From Streptomyces sp. SCL15-4 (GTDB lineage Bacteria; Actinomycetota; Actinomycetes; Streptomycetales; Streptomycetaceae): a stretch of 64,000 bases of DNA. The notes beneath the pieces were generated by a model that saw only the letters and a list, made by a program, of their open reading frames with translations, did not search any database and was not told the DNA's origin. Shown piece after piece: positions 26,801-36,352 of this stretch (its first letter is position 1; the number at the start of each line of letters is the position of its first letter). The stretch lies in the NCBI RefSeq assembly GCF_033366695.1, contig NZ_JAOBTQ010000001.1, positions 186,001 to 250,000 of the forward strand, written 5' to 3'. The translations under genes were made by a program, and so were the position numbers.

Positions 26801-29800
26801 AGCGGTCGAGACCGCCGGTCGGCTCGGCGCCTCCTTGTTCGTCGCGGGCCGAGAGCTGACCGACGTCCTGGCCGCCGCCCCGGCGCCCGCCGCCCTCGAC
26901 TGGGGTGCCTGGGCCGCGCACCACTCCCGCACCGGACAGCCCGTCGCCCTGCTCGACCTCGGTGACGGCTCCGCGCCGTCCCGGCTGCCCGGCCCCGAGG
27001 CCGGCGCACACGCCTGGCGCGGCGAGGTCTGGTGGGATCTCAAACCGCGGCCCGTGCGGCTGTCCGACTCCGCGACGGACGGCACGCCCTCGTCCTGGAC
27101 CGTGGTCGGCGACGGACACTCGCGCGGCGCCGCGCTGGCCGCCGACATGGCCGAACACGGCCTGCCGGTGCGGGAGTACGTCGAGGCCGCGCCGCTGCCC
27201 GATCTCACCGCGCCGGTGCGTGCCGCCGCGGACGATGTGGCCTGGAGCAGCCGGACCACACCGCTCACGCGGCGGACCGCGCTGAGCCGGGAACTGGACC
27301 TGTACTGCGCCGGGCTGGTCGGGGAGCAGATCGTGGCGATGACCGGCCTCACCGACGGCCGGCGGATGACGGACCGGGAACTGCGCCGGCGCATCGATCC
27401 GGACCGGCGCCTGCCCGCACTGACCGACTTCTGCCTGCGCGTACTGGAGCAGGAAGGCTGGCTGTCGCGGAACGGGGAGCACTGGCGGGCCGCCGGCACG
27501 CTCACCGCCTCGCTGGCCGCCGCACTGGCCGCCGAGTCCGGGCTGGACGAACTCGCGGGCCTGAAGCGGATGCTGCGCCATGTCACCGCCGCCTACCCCG
27601 ATGTCTTCGCCGGTCACCGCACCCCCGTATCGGTTCTCTACCCCGACGCCGACACCGGGTTGCTCGACGGCTGGCTGCGCGACAACCGGATTCCGCTGGA
27701 CGACTGCGCCGCCGCGCTGGAGGCCCTGCGCGACGTCGTGCGCACCGCGACCGCCGGATCCGAGGAGGCCGGCCGGCCGTTGCGCATCCTGGAGATCGGC
27801 GCGGGAGCCGGCCGGCTCACCTGGCCGCTGCTGACCGAGTGGCCCGGCCGGCGGGGCATCGAGTACCACATCACCGACGTCAGTCCGCTGATCGTGCGGC
27901 GGGCCGAGGCCCGCGCGGCCGAACTCGGGCTGACCGACGTGAGGTTCTCCACCTTCGACATCGGAACGGACCCTGTCGACCAGCAACTGGTGCGGGGCAG
28001 CTACGACTTGGTGCTCGGGTACAACGTCGTCCACGTGGCCGAGTCGGTTCCCACCGCGCTGCGGCGGCTCGCGGGGCTGCTGCGGCCCGGCGGCCAGCTG
28101 GGCCTGGTCGAGGTCACCGAGATCGCCCGCTGGTCCCATGTCATGTGGGGCCTGGCGCCGGGTTGGTGGGACTTCGGTGACGAACTGCGCACCGACTCCA
28201 TCCACCTCGACGCGCCCACCTGGCTGCGAGCGATCGAGGACGCCGGATTCACCGACGTCCGGGCGGTGGACGCCAGTCTCGCCAGTGACCACGTGGTGGT
28301 GTTCGCGGCCGGTCCGGGACCCGAACAGCCGCCGGGCGACGGCGGATTGCTCTACCTGCCCCGGACCGGCCGGCCCTCCGCGGACCGGTGGCGGGAGGTG
28401 CGCGAGCGGCAGCCCGGCCGCTCCCCCGCCTGGGTGGTGACCGAGGACCCCGACTCCTGGGAGGGCGAGCGGCTGCGCCGCGGCCTCGATCCCTCGTCGA
28501 GCGGACCGGCCTGGGGGCACCTGGAGGTCTCCCGCGCCGATCCCGGCCGGCTGGCGCGTCTGCTCGCCGCGGACCCGCCGCCCGGACGCCTGCGGCTGCC
28601 GGACGGCCCCTCCGCACCCGAGGCGGTTCCGACGGCCCCGGCCCCGGCCGCCGGGTCCGCGGCACCGGCACCGGCGCCGGCCGCGCAGGTCACGCCGGCC
28701 GTACAGGCCCCGGCTGCGCCGTCCGGCACAGCCGGCACGGACAGCACGGCCGGCACCGACGGCCTCGCGACGGACCTGGCCGCGCTGTGGCGCGAGGTGC
28801 TGGGCACGCCGACGGTGGGCGACGACGACGACTTCCACCGGCTCGGCGGAGACTCGCTGATGCTCGTGCAGCTCAGCGGGCTGATCGGCAGCCGTCTGGG
28901 ACACAACGTGCCCGTCGCGTCGCTGCCGCACGACCTCACCTTCGCCGCGCTGGTCGGCACCGTCCGGCGGCTCGTCCCCGACGTGGAGCAGACCCGCGTC
29001 CCCGACGCCACGGCCCCGGCGCCGCATCCCGGCTTCGCGCCCGCCCACCTGCCCGACCACCTCACTGTGCTCCGCGCGGCCGACTCGGGCCGCCCGCTGT
29101 TCCTGGCGGCACCGGCCACGGGCAGCGCCCTCTGCTACCGGCAGCTCGCCGACCATCTCGACGGCAGCCGGCCGGTCTACGGTCTGGAGGCACCCGGTCT
29201 CAACGACCACCGCCGTCCGCTGGGCCGCCTTGAGGACATCGCCGCGCACCACGTCACCGTGTTGCGGCAGGTGCAGCGCACCGGGCCGTACCTGCTGGGC
29301 GGCTGGTCGTACGGAGCGATGGTCGCCCACGAGATGACCCGCCTGCTGGAGGCGATGGGCGAGTCGGTGGAGCTGCTCGTGGGCATCGACGGCTACCTGC
29401 CCGCCACCGGTGGCCTGCCGGTCGGCGCCCTGCCGCACTGGCTGGTGCCCAGCCTGAGCCTGCAGTGGGAGGCCCGCTTCCGCCCCCGCTCCCCGCGCCT
29501 GGTGCCGGAACGGCCCGAGGGCGAGCTGCCCCGGGTGCGGGAGCTGGCCGGGCTGCGCTTCACCGCCGGTGTGCCGGACTACGTACGGCTGCACAACACC
29601 AGCATCAGAGCCCTGCTCCGCCACCGCCCCCGGCCCGTCCGCGCACCGATGCTGCTGCTCAAGGCCGGCACCGACCACGACCGGCGTACCAAGCTCGGCC
29701 GGAGCATCGCCCCGCTGTACGGCGCCGGGGTGACCGTGCGCCCCGTGCCGGGCGACCACCACAGCGTCCTGGGCAGCCGGCACGTATCCGCGCTCGCCGC

Positions 29801-29846
29801 CGCGATCGACCAGGCCCTGGCACCATCGGCGGACTCCGGCCGCTGA
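23871..29846 (+). CDS. Type I PKS: KS-AT-(linker)-cMT-ACP-TE
   Basis: The 1991-aa single-module polyketide synthase has KS (1-430; C171 in TACSTG, H307 in EAHGTGT, H349 in KANIGHT) and AT (about 515-810; S611 in GHSIG, with HAFHS at 706-710, the malonyl-CoA signature). A Pro/Ala-rich linker and a segment of about 900-1100 without recognisable KR motifs follow. Then come a C-methyltransferase (about 1130-1520; SAM motif LEIGAGAGR near 1308), ACP (S1662 in GGDSL) and thioesterase (S1813 in GWSYGA, PGDHHS near the end). No active KR, DH or ER is visible, so the product keeps its beta-keto group and is alpha-methylated before TE release. The ATG at 23871, after CGGAG, directly precedes the KS start. 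It heads a five-gene operon. Confidence 0.95.
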   Translation: MTQENSVAVVGLSCRFPGAHNAEEYWRNLCAGIDSISHFDRSALDASGLDAALVTDPRFVPARGVVPDGELFDREFFGYSAAEAATMDPQHRVFLECAAQALDDAGIDPDRSGKWTGLFAGGDHTPAPAAGTVDTATATQRLIGREKDFLATRAAYKLDLRGPAITVQTACSTGLVAVHQACQALLGHECDVALAGATTLHLPQVGGHLHQEGSILSADGRCRAFDADASGTVNSGGVGVVALKRLTDALENGDRIIAVIRGSAVNNDGREKVGYTAPSVAGQRDVIRMALARAGVSSDEIGYAEAHGTGTPVGDPVEVAALTAAFAAESEGSRTGPCLLGTVKANIGHTGAAAGIAGLIKTSLMLHHRVFVPTPHFSRPNPALDLDASPFRVSTEYRPWEQAGPRLAGVSSFGIGGTNAHLVLEEPPRTEPGGLDEADGAHALCLSAATPEALHTMRTRLADRFDAADAPRPVDAARTLAARRRFPYRLSVVAGNAAEAAALLRDTDRTTQAVAAPRVAFLFPGQGALQAGHGQAAHELLPVFREVFEACRAHVRAHHDIDLAPALDPGTSPDWFLDTRHQQLGLFVHGYALARQLSAWGVTPEASLGHSIGEYAAVAAAGGWDWRDALDLVHARATAMHQAPPGRMLVVRAPLDEVAPLLDDRVSLATVGSGYVVVSGPAERIEALAAGRQAAGTASRLLPTAHAFHSPLMATAAEELRKAVAAVPAKAPHRALISGLTGDWTDPRQAQDPDYWARQLTGTIRLDLGMRTLAEGGVPVLVELGPGDSLTREALRRSADLVAVPLLGRSPSDERRNLLGALARLWEEGVSVDWESLAPVRAGRICSLPPHPLARTAVPAPPAAPPAAPSRPPAAAPVTAPSSSHRTPRAVTPVWTQTGAARPDAYDVLLAGDSAGLGAALSGHKVTAVAWQPGALAAAADGFAVRAGRRPLVIAVPPEREAPHGPDAPAVAPVLAEAVETAGRLGASLFVAGRELTDVLAAAPAPAALDWGAWAAHHSRTGQPVALLDLGDGSAPSRLPGPEAGAHAWRGEVWWDLKPRPVRLSDSATDGTPSSWTVVGDGHSRGAALAADMAEHGLPVREYVEAAPLPDLTAPVRAAADDVAWSSRTTPLTRRTALSRELDLYCAGLVGEQIVAMTGLTDGRRMTDRELRRRIDPDRRLPALTDFCLRVLEQEGWLSRNGEHWRAAGTLTASLAAALAAESGLDELAGLKRMLRHVTAAYPDVFAGHRTPVSVLYPDADTGLLDGWLRDNRIPLDDCAAALEALRDVVRTATAGSEEAGRPLRILEIGAGAGRLTWPLLTEWPGRRGIEYHITDVSPLIVRRAEARAAELGLTDVRFSTFDIGTDPVDQQLVRGSYDLVLGYNVVHVAESVPTALRRLAGLLRPGGQLGLVEVTEIARWSHVMWGLAPGWWDFGDELRTDSIHLDAPTWLRAIEDAGFTDVRAVDASLASDHVVVFAAGPGPEQPPGDGGLLYLPRTGRPSADRWREVRERQPGRSPAWVVTEDPDSWEGERLRRGLDPSSSGPAWGHLEVSRADPGRLARLLAADPPPGRLRLPDGPSAPEAVPTAPAPAAGSAAPAPAPAAQVTPAVQAPAAPSGTAGTDSTAGTDGLATDLAALWREVLGTPTVGDDDDFHRLGGDSLMLVQLSGLIGSRLGHNVPVASLPHDLTFAALVGTVRRLVPDVEQTRVPDATAPAPHPGFAPAHLPDHLTVLRAADSGRPLFLAAPATGSALCYRQLADHLDGSRPVYGLEAPGLNDHRRPLGRLEDIAAHHVTVLRQVQRTGPYLLGGWSYGAMVAHEMTRLLEAMGESVELLVGIDGYLPATGGLPVGALPHWLVPSLSLQWEARFRPRSPRLVPERPEGELPRVRELAGLRFTAGVPDYVRLHNTSIRALLRHRPRPVRAPMLLLKAGTDHDRRTKLGRSIAPLYGAGVTVRPVPGDHHSVLGSRHVSALAAAIDQALAPSADSGR

Positions 29847-29892
29847 CCCGCAGTCCCCGTCTCCTACACCCCCCACCCCGATTGGCTTGCCC

Positions 29893-31665
29893 ATGGTGCG
29901 ACACCGTCCTGCCCAGCCGCGCAACTTCTCGTCCGACCCCGACCGCCCCAGCTTCCTGGAGGAGCTGTACCAGGGCCGCTTCCGCTGGGACCTGATCCAC
30001 CCCTTCGCCGAGCAGGATGCGGCCGACCGCGCGGCCGGCGACCGGGCCGTCGCCGGACTGGGGGCCTTCCTGCGCGAGCACGTCGACCCCGCCGCGGTGG
30101 AGGCATCGGGACGGCTCCCCGAGAGCCTGTACCCGCTGCTGCGGTCCCGGGGCTACCTGAGCCTTCAGCTCGACCCGTCGCTCGGCGGCCTGGGCCTGTC
30201 GCACTTCAACGTGTTCCGGGTCGTGCAGGCCGCCGCGAGCCACTGCTTCCCGGTCGCCCTGGTGATGGGCATCGAGAACTCGGTCGGCACACCCGCCTTC
30301 TGGCCGGTGGTGCCGGACGGGCCGCTGAAAGACCTGCTGCACCGGCACCAGAAGCTCGGCGGCCTGTCCGGTACCGCCGACACCGAACCCGGCGGCGCCG
30401 CCAACCAGCACCGGGCCACCACCGCCGTCCCGGTCGACGGCGGGGCGGCGTATGTGCTCGACGGCCACAAGATATTCGTCGGGCACGCGCCTGTCGGCAC
30501 GCTGTTCAGTGTGACCGCGACCGTCCGGGAGAACGGCACCGCCACCAACCAGGTCTTCTTCGTGGAGGCCGACACCCCGGGGTTCTCGCGTGGGCAGTGG
30601 CACGAGTTCTCCGGCATCCACGGCTTCCCCAACGGCTCGATCACCTTGGACAACGTCCGGGTGCCCGCCTCGCACCGGCTGCTGGAGGAGGGGAACGGGC
30701 AGGCCCGCCTGACCCCCGCCGTCTCACGGCTCGTCACCCGGGGACGGCTGCACATGATCGTGGCGCCGTCACTGGCCGTGGCGAAGCTGTGCTGCCGGTG
30801 GTCACGGCAGTTCGTCAACCGCCGGGTGGTGGACGGGCGCCCGCTCGGGGAGTACGAGGAGATCCAGCGCAGGCTCGCCGACTCGCTCGCGGAGACCTTC
30901 GCCGTGGAGAGCGTCGCCCGCGCCGCCCTGCTCAACGAGGACCAGGACCTGGGCCGCAACACGGCCTTCGAACAGAACATCGCGAAGAACATCGCCTCCG
31001 TCCTCGCCGACCGCGTGGCCGACCGGACCCTCTCCCTCATGGCGGCCGAGGGTTACGAGACCGCGGCGAGCAAGAAGCGCCGCGGTGCACCGGCGGTTCC
31101 GGTGGAACAGGCTGTCCGCGACGTACGCAACATGCGGATCTCCGGCGGCGTGGACTTCTTGATCGACTACTGGCTCGCGGGCCGCAACATCCTGTCGTAC
31201 TACTACCCGGAGCCCGACGAACCCGAGGCCCCGGACGCCCCGGACGCGAGCCTCCTGGACGCCGACCTGACCGACCGCAACCGCGCTCATCTCGCCGCGG
31301 TCGTCGAGGAGACCCGCCTCTTCGGGCTGACGTGCCGGGAGCTGGCCCGCCGCCATCCGGACCGGTCCCAGCTCGCCGCCCGGCAGCGCGCGCTGGTCCT
31401 GCTCTCCCAGATCTCCGGTGAACTCTTCACCATGGCGGTCGTCCTGGCTCGCGCCTCCGGCATGACACGGACCGCCGCGCCGGCGGCCGAGGACGGCCAG
31501 CGCCTGGCCGACCTGTACTGCGCGGCGGCCCGGCACCGCTTGGCCGGACACCTGCGGCAACTGCGGGATGCCACCTCCGACGACGGCAGCGCCGACTACG
31601 CCGGGCAGAGCACGAGCTGGCTCTCCGGCGCCGGGCCCCACCCGCTCTCCACGGACCTGGTCTGA
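29893..31665 (+). CDS. Acyl-CoA dehydrogenase-like flavoprotein (candidate epoxyketone warhead enzyme)
   Basis: The 590-aa protein has the ACAD fold: an N-terminal helical part (LYPLLRSRGYLSLQLDPSLGGLGLS), a middle beta domain (LGGLSGTADTEPGGAANQH, ITLDNVRVPASHRL) and a C-terminal helical part (DRVADRTLSLMAAEGYE). Where ordinary ACADs have the catalytic-base motif IYEGT after VRD, this one reads VRDVRNMRISGGVDF, so the Glu is Gly. That argues against a plain beta-oxidation role. It directly follows a PKS whose TE should release a methylated beta-keto acid. ACADs of the TmcF/EpnF type turn such acids into alpha',beta'-epoxyketones by decarboxylation, desaturation and oxygenation. The start has a weak ribosome-binding site; coupling to the PKS is likely. 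Confidence 0.88.
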   Translation: MVRHRPAQPRNFSSDPDRPSFLEELYQGRFRWDLIHPFAEQDAADRAAGDRAVAGLGAFLREHVDPAAVEASGRLPESLYPLLRSRGYLSLQLDPSLGGLGLSHFNVFRVVQAAASHCFPVALVMGIENSVGTPAFWPVVPDGPLKDLLHRHQKLGGLSGTADTEPGGAANQHRATTAVPVDGGAAYVLDGHKIFVGHAPVGTLFSVTATVRENGTATNQVFFVEADTPGFSRGQWHEFSGIHGFPNGSITLDNVRVPASHRLLEEGNGQARLTPAVSRLVTRGRLHMIVAPSLAVAKLCCRWSRQFVNRRVVDGRPLGEYEEIQRRLADSLAETFAVESVARAALLNEDQDLGRNTAFEQNIAKNIASVLADRVADRTLSLMAAEGYETAASKKRRGAPAVPVEQAVRDVRNMRISGGVDFLIDYWLAGRNILSYYYPEPDEPEAPDAPDASLLDADLTDRNRAHLAAVVEETRLFGLTCRELARRHPDRSQLAARQRALVLLSQISGELFTMAVVLARASGMTRTAAPAAEDGQRLADLYCAAARHRLAGHLRQLRDATSDDGSADYAGQSTSWLSGAGPHPLSTDLV

Positions 31666-31721
31666 CGAGGGAGCGGCGTCATCCGCCGTGCTGACACGTA
31701 CTCGACGAAGGAGCAGTTGCC

Positions 31722-34700
31722 ATGACGGTCCCCGACCACACCACCCAGGGCCGCCCGTCCGGCGCCCCGGAGCCGGAGGAGGAGGTGGTGGTCCCGGCCT
31801 CGGCATTCCAGCAGCGGATCTGGCTCGCGGAACGGATGGACTCCGTCGCCGCGTACAACGTGCCGCTGGCCTGGCGGGTGACCGGCCCGCCGCTCGACGC
31901 CGACACCTTGCGGCGTGCCCTCGCGCTGCTGGTGGCACGGTTCGAGATCCTGCGCACCCGGTTCGAGGAACGCGAAGGCGCCCTGTGGCAGCGGATCGGC
32001 GGGCCCTGGATTCCCCGGGTGGACCGGGTCGACCTGCGCGCGGACACCGCCCCGCAGGACGCGCTGCACGCGTGGCTGGGCCGGGCCGCCGGCGAACCGT
32101 TCGACCCGGCGTCGGGCCGGCTGCTGACCGCCGCGCTGCTGGAGACGGGCGGACCCGAGGGGCAGGTGCTCTTCGTCTGCCTGCACCACCTGGTGTGGGA
32201 CGGCGAGTCCGCCGGGATCTTCCTGCGGGAGCTGGCCGACTGCTACGCGGAGGCATCCGGCGACGGCCCGGCACCCGGCCACCATCCTCTCCCGGCGGTG
32301 GCCGGTATACGCGACGGCCGCGCACAGTACCGGGACTTCGTCGCCGCGCAGGACAGCGGCGGCACCGGGCGACGGGCCGCCGAGCTGGCGTACTGGACGG
32401 ACCACCTCGCCGGGGCGCCCGCCTACCTGGATCTCTCGCCCTCCGGGCCGGACCCCGAGGGCAACGGCACCGTGACCGTTCCCTTGCCCGCGGGCCTGGC
32501 CGCCCGGCTGCGCCGCGTCCAGCGGGACCAGGTCTGCACCCTCTACCAGCTCGCGGCGACGGCGCTGGCCGCCGTACTGCACCGCTGGACCGGCCGGGAC
32601 GACGTCGTCCTGGGCACCCCGCTCGCGCAGCGCGACGACCCGCGCTTCGCGGCGCTGATCGGGCCGTGTCTCAACACCGTGGTGCTGCGCTCGCGCCCCG
32701 CCGCCGACGCGACGCTGCGGGACCTGCTCGTCAGCCTGCGCGACGAAGTCCTCGACGCCTACCAGCACAGCGGCATCCCCTTCGAGAAGGTGGTGGAGCG
32801 GCTGAACCCGCCGCGCCGGCCCGGTCACACCCCGTACGCCGACGTGACCCTGAGCCTGGAGACCGTCCCCGCCGAGCCGCCCGGGCTGGGCGGGGCCACG
32901 CTGGTCAGACTCCCGCTGTCCTCACAGGACGCCGATTACCGGGCCAAATTCGGACTGACCGTGGTGCTGACGCTCTCCGGTGACACCCTTGAGGCGGCCT
33001 TCTCCTACCGCGGCGACCACGCCCACCGGGCCGACATCGTCCAGTTGGCGACGCTGTTCGGGCGACTGCTGGCCCGGCTGCCGGAAACCCTCGACAGCCG
33101 CCTCGACACCCTCGACCTCGTGGCGGGCGACGCCGCGGAGCTGGCCCGTCTGGACGCCTGGGAGAACGGCGGCGAGGCCGGCCCGACGACCACCGTCCCG
33201 GAACTGCTCGGCCGCTGGGTCCGCGAGACGCCCGACGCACCGGCTGTGGACACCGCGCGAGGCGTCCTCACCTATGCCGGACTGCACCGGCGCGCACTGG
33301 CCCTCGCCGCGCGCCTGCGGCCGCTGTGCCCGGCCGACGACCCGGTGGTGGCCGTGCTGCTGCGCCGGGGCGAGGACCTTGTCGTCGCGATGCTCGCCGC
33401 CTGGTACGCGGGCGCCGCCTTCTGCCCTCTCGACCCGGACGTCCCGGCGGCCCGGGTGGGCGAGCTGCTCGACGACCTGGGCGCGTGCGCCGTGATCACC
33501 GACGGCCCCTCCGGCGCCGCGCACCCGGCCACGGCCGGCCTCCCGGTCCTGGACGTGCCGGATGCCGCGGCCGGCCGGCCGGAACAGGAGCCGGAGCCGA
33601 CCGGGACGGACGCCGTCGGCCCGCACCTGGCCTCGGCGCAGGCGGCGGCGTACATCGTCTACACCTCCGGTACGACGGGCAGGCCGAAGGGCGTCGTCGT
33701 CCGCCACCGCAGCCTGGCCCAGCTCGCCTCGTGGGGACGGCAGTCGTTCGGCCTGGGCCCCGGAGACCGGACCGGGCACCTCCTGGGAGTCTCCTTCGAC
33801 GCCACCCAGTGGGACGTGTGGTCCGCCCTCGCCTCCGGCGGCTGCGTCGTCCCCCACGAGGGAACACCGGCCGCCGACGACATCGCGGACTGGCTCACCC
33901 GGCGGCGCGTCTCCGTCGTCCTGCTCGCCACACCACTCGCGGAAGCGCTGTGGGCCTCCGGGGCGGCACTGCCGCGGCTGCGCCAGCTGATCGTCGGTGC
34001 CGCCGCCCTGACGAGGAAGCCGCCCGCCGGCACTCCGTACCGGATACGCAACGCCTACGGTCCCACCGAGTCGACCGTGATCGCGCTCACTCACGACCTC
34101 TCCGGCGGTGCCACCGGGCCGTTGAACACCATCGGACGGCCCATCGCCGGAACCCGGGCCGAGATCCTGGACCCGGCGGGGCGGCGCTGCGCCGTCGGAG
34201 TGCCCGGAGAGATCTTCCTGCGGGGCGCGGGCGTCGCGGCCGGCTACTGGCGGCGGCCGGAGTCGACGACGGAGCGCTTCCACGGTCCGGCCGGCCCGGG
34301 CTACCGCACCGGGGACCGAGGCCGGTGGCTGCCGGACGGTACGGTCGAGTACCTGGGCCGGATGGACCGGCAGCTGAAGGTCCGGGGGCACCGGATCGAA
34401 CCGGGCGAGATCGAGGCGGCGCTGCTGCGGCACCCCGCGGTGTCCTCCGCCCTCGTGCACGGCGACCCGGCCCGCACGCCCCAGCTGGTCGCCTACCTCG
34501 TCGCCGCGTCACCGGCGGGACAGCGGCCCGACCGCGCCGAACTGCTGGACGACTTGCGGTCCCGGCTGCCCGCCCACTCGGTCCCCGAGGCGTACGTCTG
34601 GCTGGACCGGCTGCCCCTGAACGCCAGCGGGAAGGTCGACACCGCGCGGCTGCCGCAGCCGCGCCGCGAGGACCTGCCGGTGGCCGCCGAACGGACCGCC

Positions 34701-35048
34701 CCGCGTGACGACACGGAGCGTCGGATCACGGCCGCCTGGGCCGAAGTCCTGGGCCGCGACGAGATCGGCGTGCACGACAACTTCTTCGACCTGGGAGGCA
34801 ACTCCCTCCTGCTCACCCGGCTGCACACCTCGCTCAGCGGGCGCGGGTTCGCCACCCTGACGCTGACCGCGCTCTACGAGCACACCACGGTCGCCGCTCT
34901 GGCACGGTTCCTCACGGCTTCCCAAACCCAGCCCGCCGCGCCCGCCGACGGGCTCCGCGACCGCGCGGCGCGGGCTCGCCGGGCGATGGCGAACCGGGGC
35001 TCGCGCGGCCGGGACGGCCGGGGCGGCGTCCGAGGGAGTGACGGCTGA
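31722..35048 (+). CDS. NRPS-2: C-A-PCP, hydrophobic (Leu-like) specificity
   Basis: The 1108-aa synthetase has one complete module: C (about 23-470; CLHHLVWDG, H155/H156, D160), A (about 480-985; YTSGTTGRPKG, YGPTEST) and PCP (about 1005-1075; LGGNSLL, S1028). The pocket residues aligned by eye read D-A-W-L-I-G-A-V-I-K (D693, A694, W697), a hydrophobic pocket similar to DAW-type leucine codes; this is less certain than the Thr call of NRPS-1. There is no TE, so the chain passes to the PKS. GAAGGAG precedes the ATG. Its stop overlaps the MFS start by one base (TGATG). Confidence 0.95.
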   Translation: MTVPDHTTQGRPSGAPEPEEEVVVPASAFQQRIWLAERMDSVAAYNVPLAWRVTGPPLDADTLRRALALLVARFEILRTRFEEREGALWQRIGGPWIPRVDRVDLRADTAPQDALHAWLGRAAGEPFDPASGRLLTAALLETGGPEGQVLFVCLHHLVWDGESAGIFLRELADCYAEASGDGPAPGHHPLPAVAGIRDGRAQYRDFVAAQDSGGTGRRAAELAYWTDHLAGAPAYLDLSPSGPDPEGNGTVTVPLPAGLAARLRRVQRDQVCTLYQLAATALAAVLHRWTGRDDVVLGTPLAQRDDPRFAALIGPCLNTVVLRSRPAADATLRDLLVSLRDEVLDAYQHSGIPFEKVVERLNPPRRPGHTPYADVTLSLETVPAEPPGLGGATLVRLPLSSQDADYRAKFGLTVVLTLSGDTLEAAFSYRGDHAHRADIVQLATLFGRLLARLPETLDSRLDTLDLVAGDAAELARLDAWENGGEAGPTTTVPELLGRWVRETPDAPAVDTARGVLTYAGLHRRALALAARLRPLCPADDPVVAVLLRRGEDLVVAMLAAWYAGAAFCPLDPDVPAARVGELLDDLGACAVITDGPSGAAHPATAGLPVLDVPDAAAGRPEQEPEPTGTDAVGPHLASAQAAAYIVYTSGTTGRPKGVVVRHRSLAQLASWGRQSFGLGPGDRTGHLLGVSFDATQWDVWSALASGGCVVPHEGTPAADDIADWLTRRRVSVVLLATPLAEALWASGAALPRLRQLIVGAAALTRKPPAGTPYRIRNAYGPTESTVIALTHDLSGGATGPLNTIGRPIAGTRAEILDPAGRRCAVGVPGEIFLRGAGVAAGYWRRPESTTERFHGPAGPGYRTGDRGRWLPDGTVEYLGRMDRQLKVRGHRIEPGEIEAALLRHPAVSSALVHGDPARTPQLVAYLVAASPAGQRPDRAELLDDLRSRLPAHSVPEAYVWLDRLPLNASGKVDTARLPQPRREDLPVAAERTAPRDDTERRITAAWAEVLGRDEIGVHDNFFDLGGNSLLLTRLHTSLSGRGFATLTLTALYEHTTVAALARFLTASQTQPAAPADGLRDRAARARRAMANRGSRGRDGRGGVRGSDG

Positions 35049-36352
35049 TGTCGCCACCGCGCACCAGCGCATCGCGCGGCGTGCTCCGCTCGGTGCTGGT
35101 CGCCGAAGTGCTCTCCATGAGCGGCTCGCAGCTGAGCGCCGTGGCCATGCCCTGGTTCGTCCTGGAGAGCACGGGTTCGGCGGCGGACATGGGCGTGGTG
35201 ATGGCGGCCCAGATGATCGCCGTCGCCCTCTTCGGTGTCCTGGGGGCCGCGCTGAGCGGACGCCTCGGCCCTCGCCGGGTGCTGGTGGCATCCGACTACA
35301 GCCGTGCCCTGCTGGTGGCGCTGGTGCCGCTGCTGCATCAGGCCGGTCTGCTGCCACTGCCGCTGATCATGCTCCTGCTGTTCGCCATCGGCTCCTTCTT
35401 CGCTCCCTACACCGCGAGTCAGCAGGCGTTGCTGCCCTTCCTCGCCGGCGAGGACGAGAAACTGCTCAGCCAGGCCAACGCCAACCTCCAGGGCGCGACC
35501 CGCCTCGCCATCCTGATCGCCCCGCCCGTCTCCGGACTGCTCGTGAGCTGGCTCGGCGCGCCGTCCGTCCTGCTCCTGGACGCCGGCACCTATCTGGTCT
35601 CCGCGCTGATCCTCGGTTTCCGTGTCCCTCGCGGCCTCGCCCCGCCGGTCCCGACCGCCCGCCGGAACACCCGGGCCGCGGTGCATGTGCTGCGACGCGA
35701 CCGGCTGCTGAGCTGCTGGACCATCGGACAGGTCCTGACCGAAACGGCGTGGCAGGCCCTGTTCGTCCTGTTGCCGGTCCTCGCCCGCGAGCAGTACGGC
35801 GGCACGGCCACCCTGGCCGGTCTGTTGCTCGGCGCCTTCGGCGGCGGAGCGCTCGGCGGCACCCTGCTCGTCGGACGGGCACTGCGACGCCTCTCCCCGA
35901 CCCGGCTGTCGGTCCTCGGCAGGATCGGCCAGACCGCGGCCTTCTTCCTCCTGCTGCTGCCGCTGAACGCGCCCGGACTCGCCGCCGTCCTGTTCACCGC
36001 CGGGCTGCTCAACGGTCTGTCCAACGGACCGATCGCGGCCGTGCGCACCGCGCGCATCCCGGCCCCGCTGCGGTCGACGGCGCTCACCCTGATCGCCGCC
36101 CTCGGACTGACCGGCGGAAGCGTCGGTCTGGTCGCCAGCGGAGCGGCGGCGGAGAGCCTGTCGCCGCACACCGTGTTCGCCTGGCTCACCTTGTGTCAGG
36201 TCCTGGGCGCCGTGTGCTTCGTCCTCGGCGCCCGCCGGCCCCGTCGGGAGACGGCGGCGGAAGCGCCCCGTGAAACCGGCCCGCCGGTTCCCATACCGCC
36301 CCGCCCCGGCCATGACCCACGACCTCCGCACCCCGACTCCCCCGACGCATGA
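35048..36352 (+). CDS. MFS transporter (MFS_3 / EntS-like exporter)
   Basis: The 434-aa integral membrane protein has about 12 helices. The signature VLESTGSAADMGVVMAAQM and GRLGPRRVLVASDYSRALL (loop 2-3) is typical of MFS_3 exporters. Translation is coupled to NRPS-2 (TGATG) and to the P450 (ATGA). In a peptide/polyketide operon it is the likely product exporter and may contribute to self-resistance. I see no dedicated resistant proteasome subunit in the window. Confidence 0.92.
   Translation: MSPPRTSASRGVLRSVLVAEVLSMSGSQLSAVAMPWFVLESTGSAADMGVVMAAQMIAVALFGVLGAALSGRLGPRRVLVASDYSRALLVALVPLLHQAGLLPLPLIMLLLFAIGSFFAPYTASQQALLPFLAGEDEKLLSQANANLQGATRLAILIAPPVSGLLVSWLGAPSVLLLDAGTYLVSALILGFRVPRGLAPPVPTARRNTRAAVHVLRRDRLLSCWTIGQVLTETAWQALFVLLPVLAREQYGGTATLAGLLLGAFGGGALGGTLLVGRALRRLSPTRLSVLGRIGQTAAFFLLLLPLNAPGLAAVLFTAGLLNGLSNGPIAAVRTARIPAPLRSTALTLIAALGLTGGSVGLVASGAAAESLSPHTVFAWLTLCQVLGAVCFVLGARRPRRETAAEAPRETGPPVPIPPRPGHDPRPPHPDSPDA

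Noticed and set aside
26500..27250. Ketoreductase domain in the PKS between AT and cMT
   Set aside because: The segment has weak Rossmann-like patches but no NADPH-binding glycine motif or catalytic Ser/Tyr pattern; treated as linker or relic.
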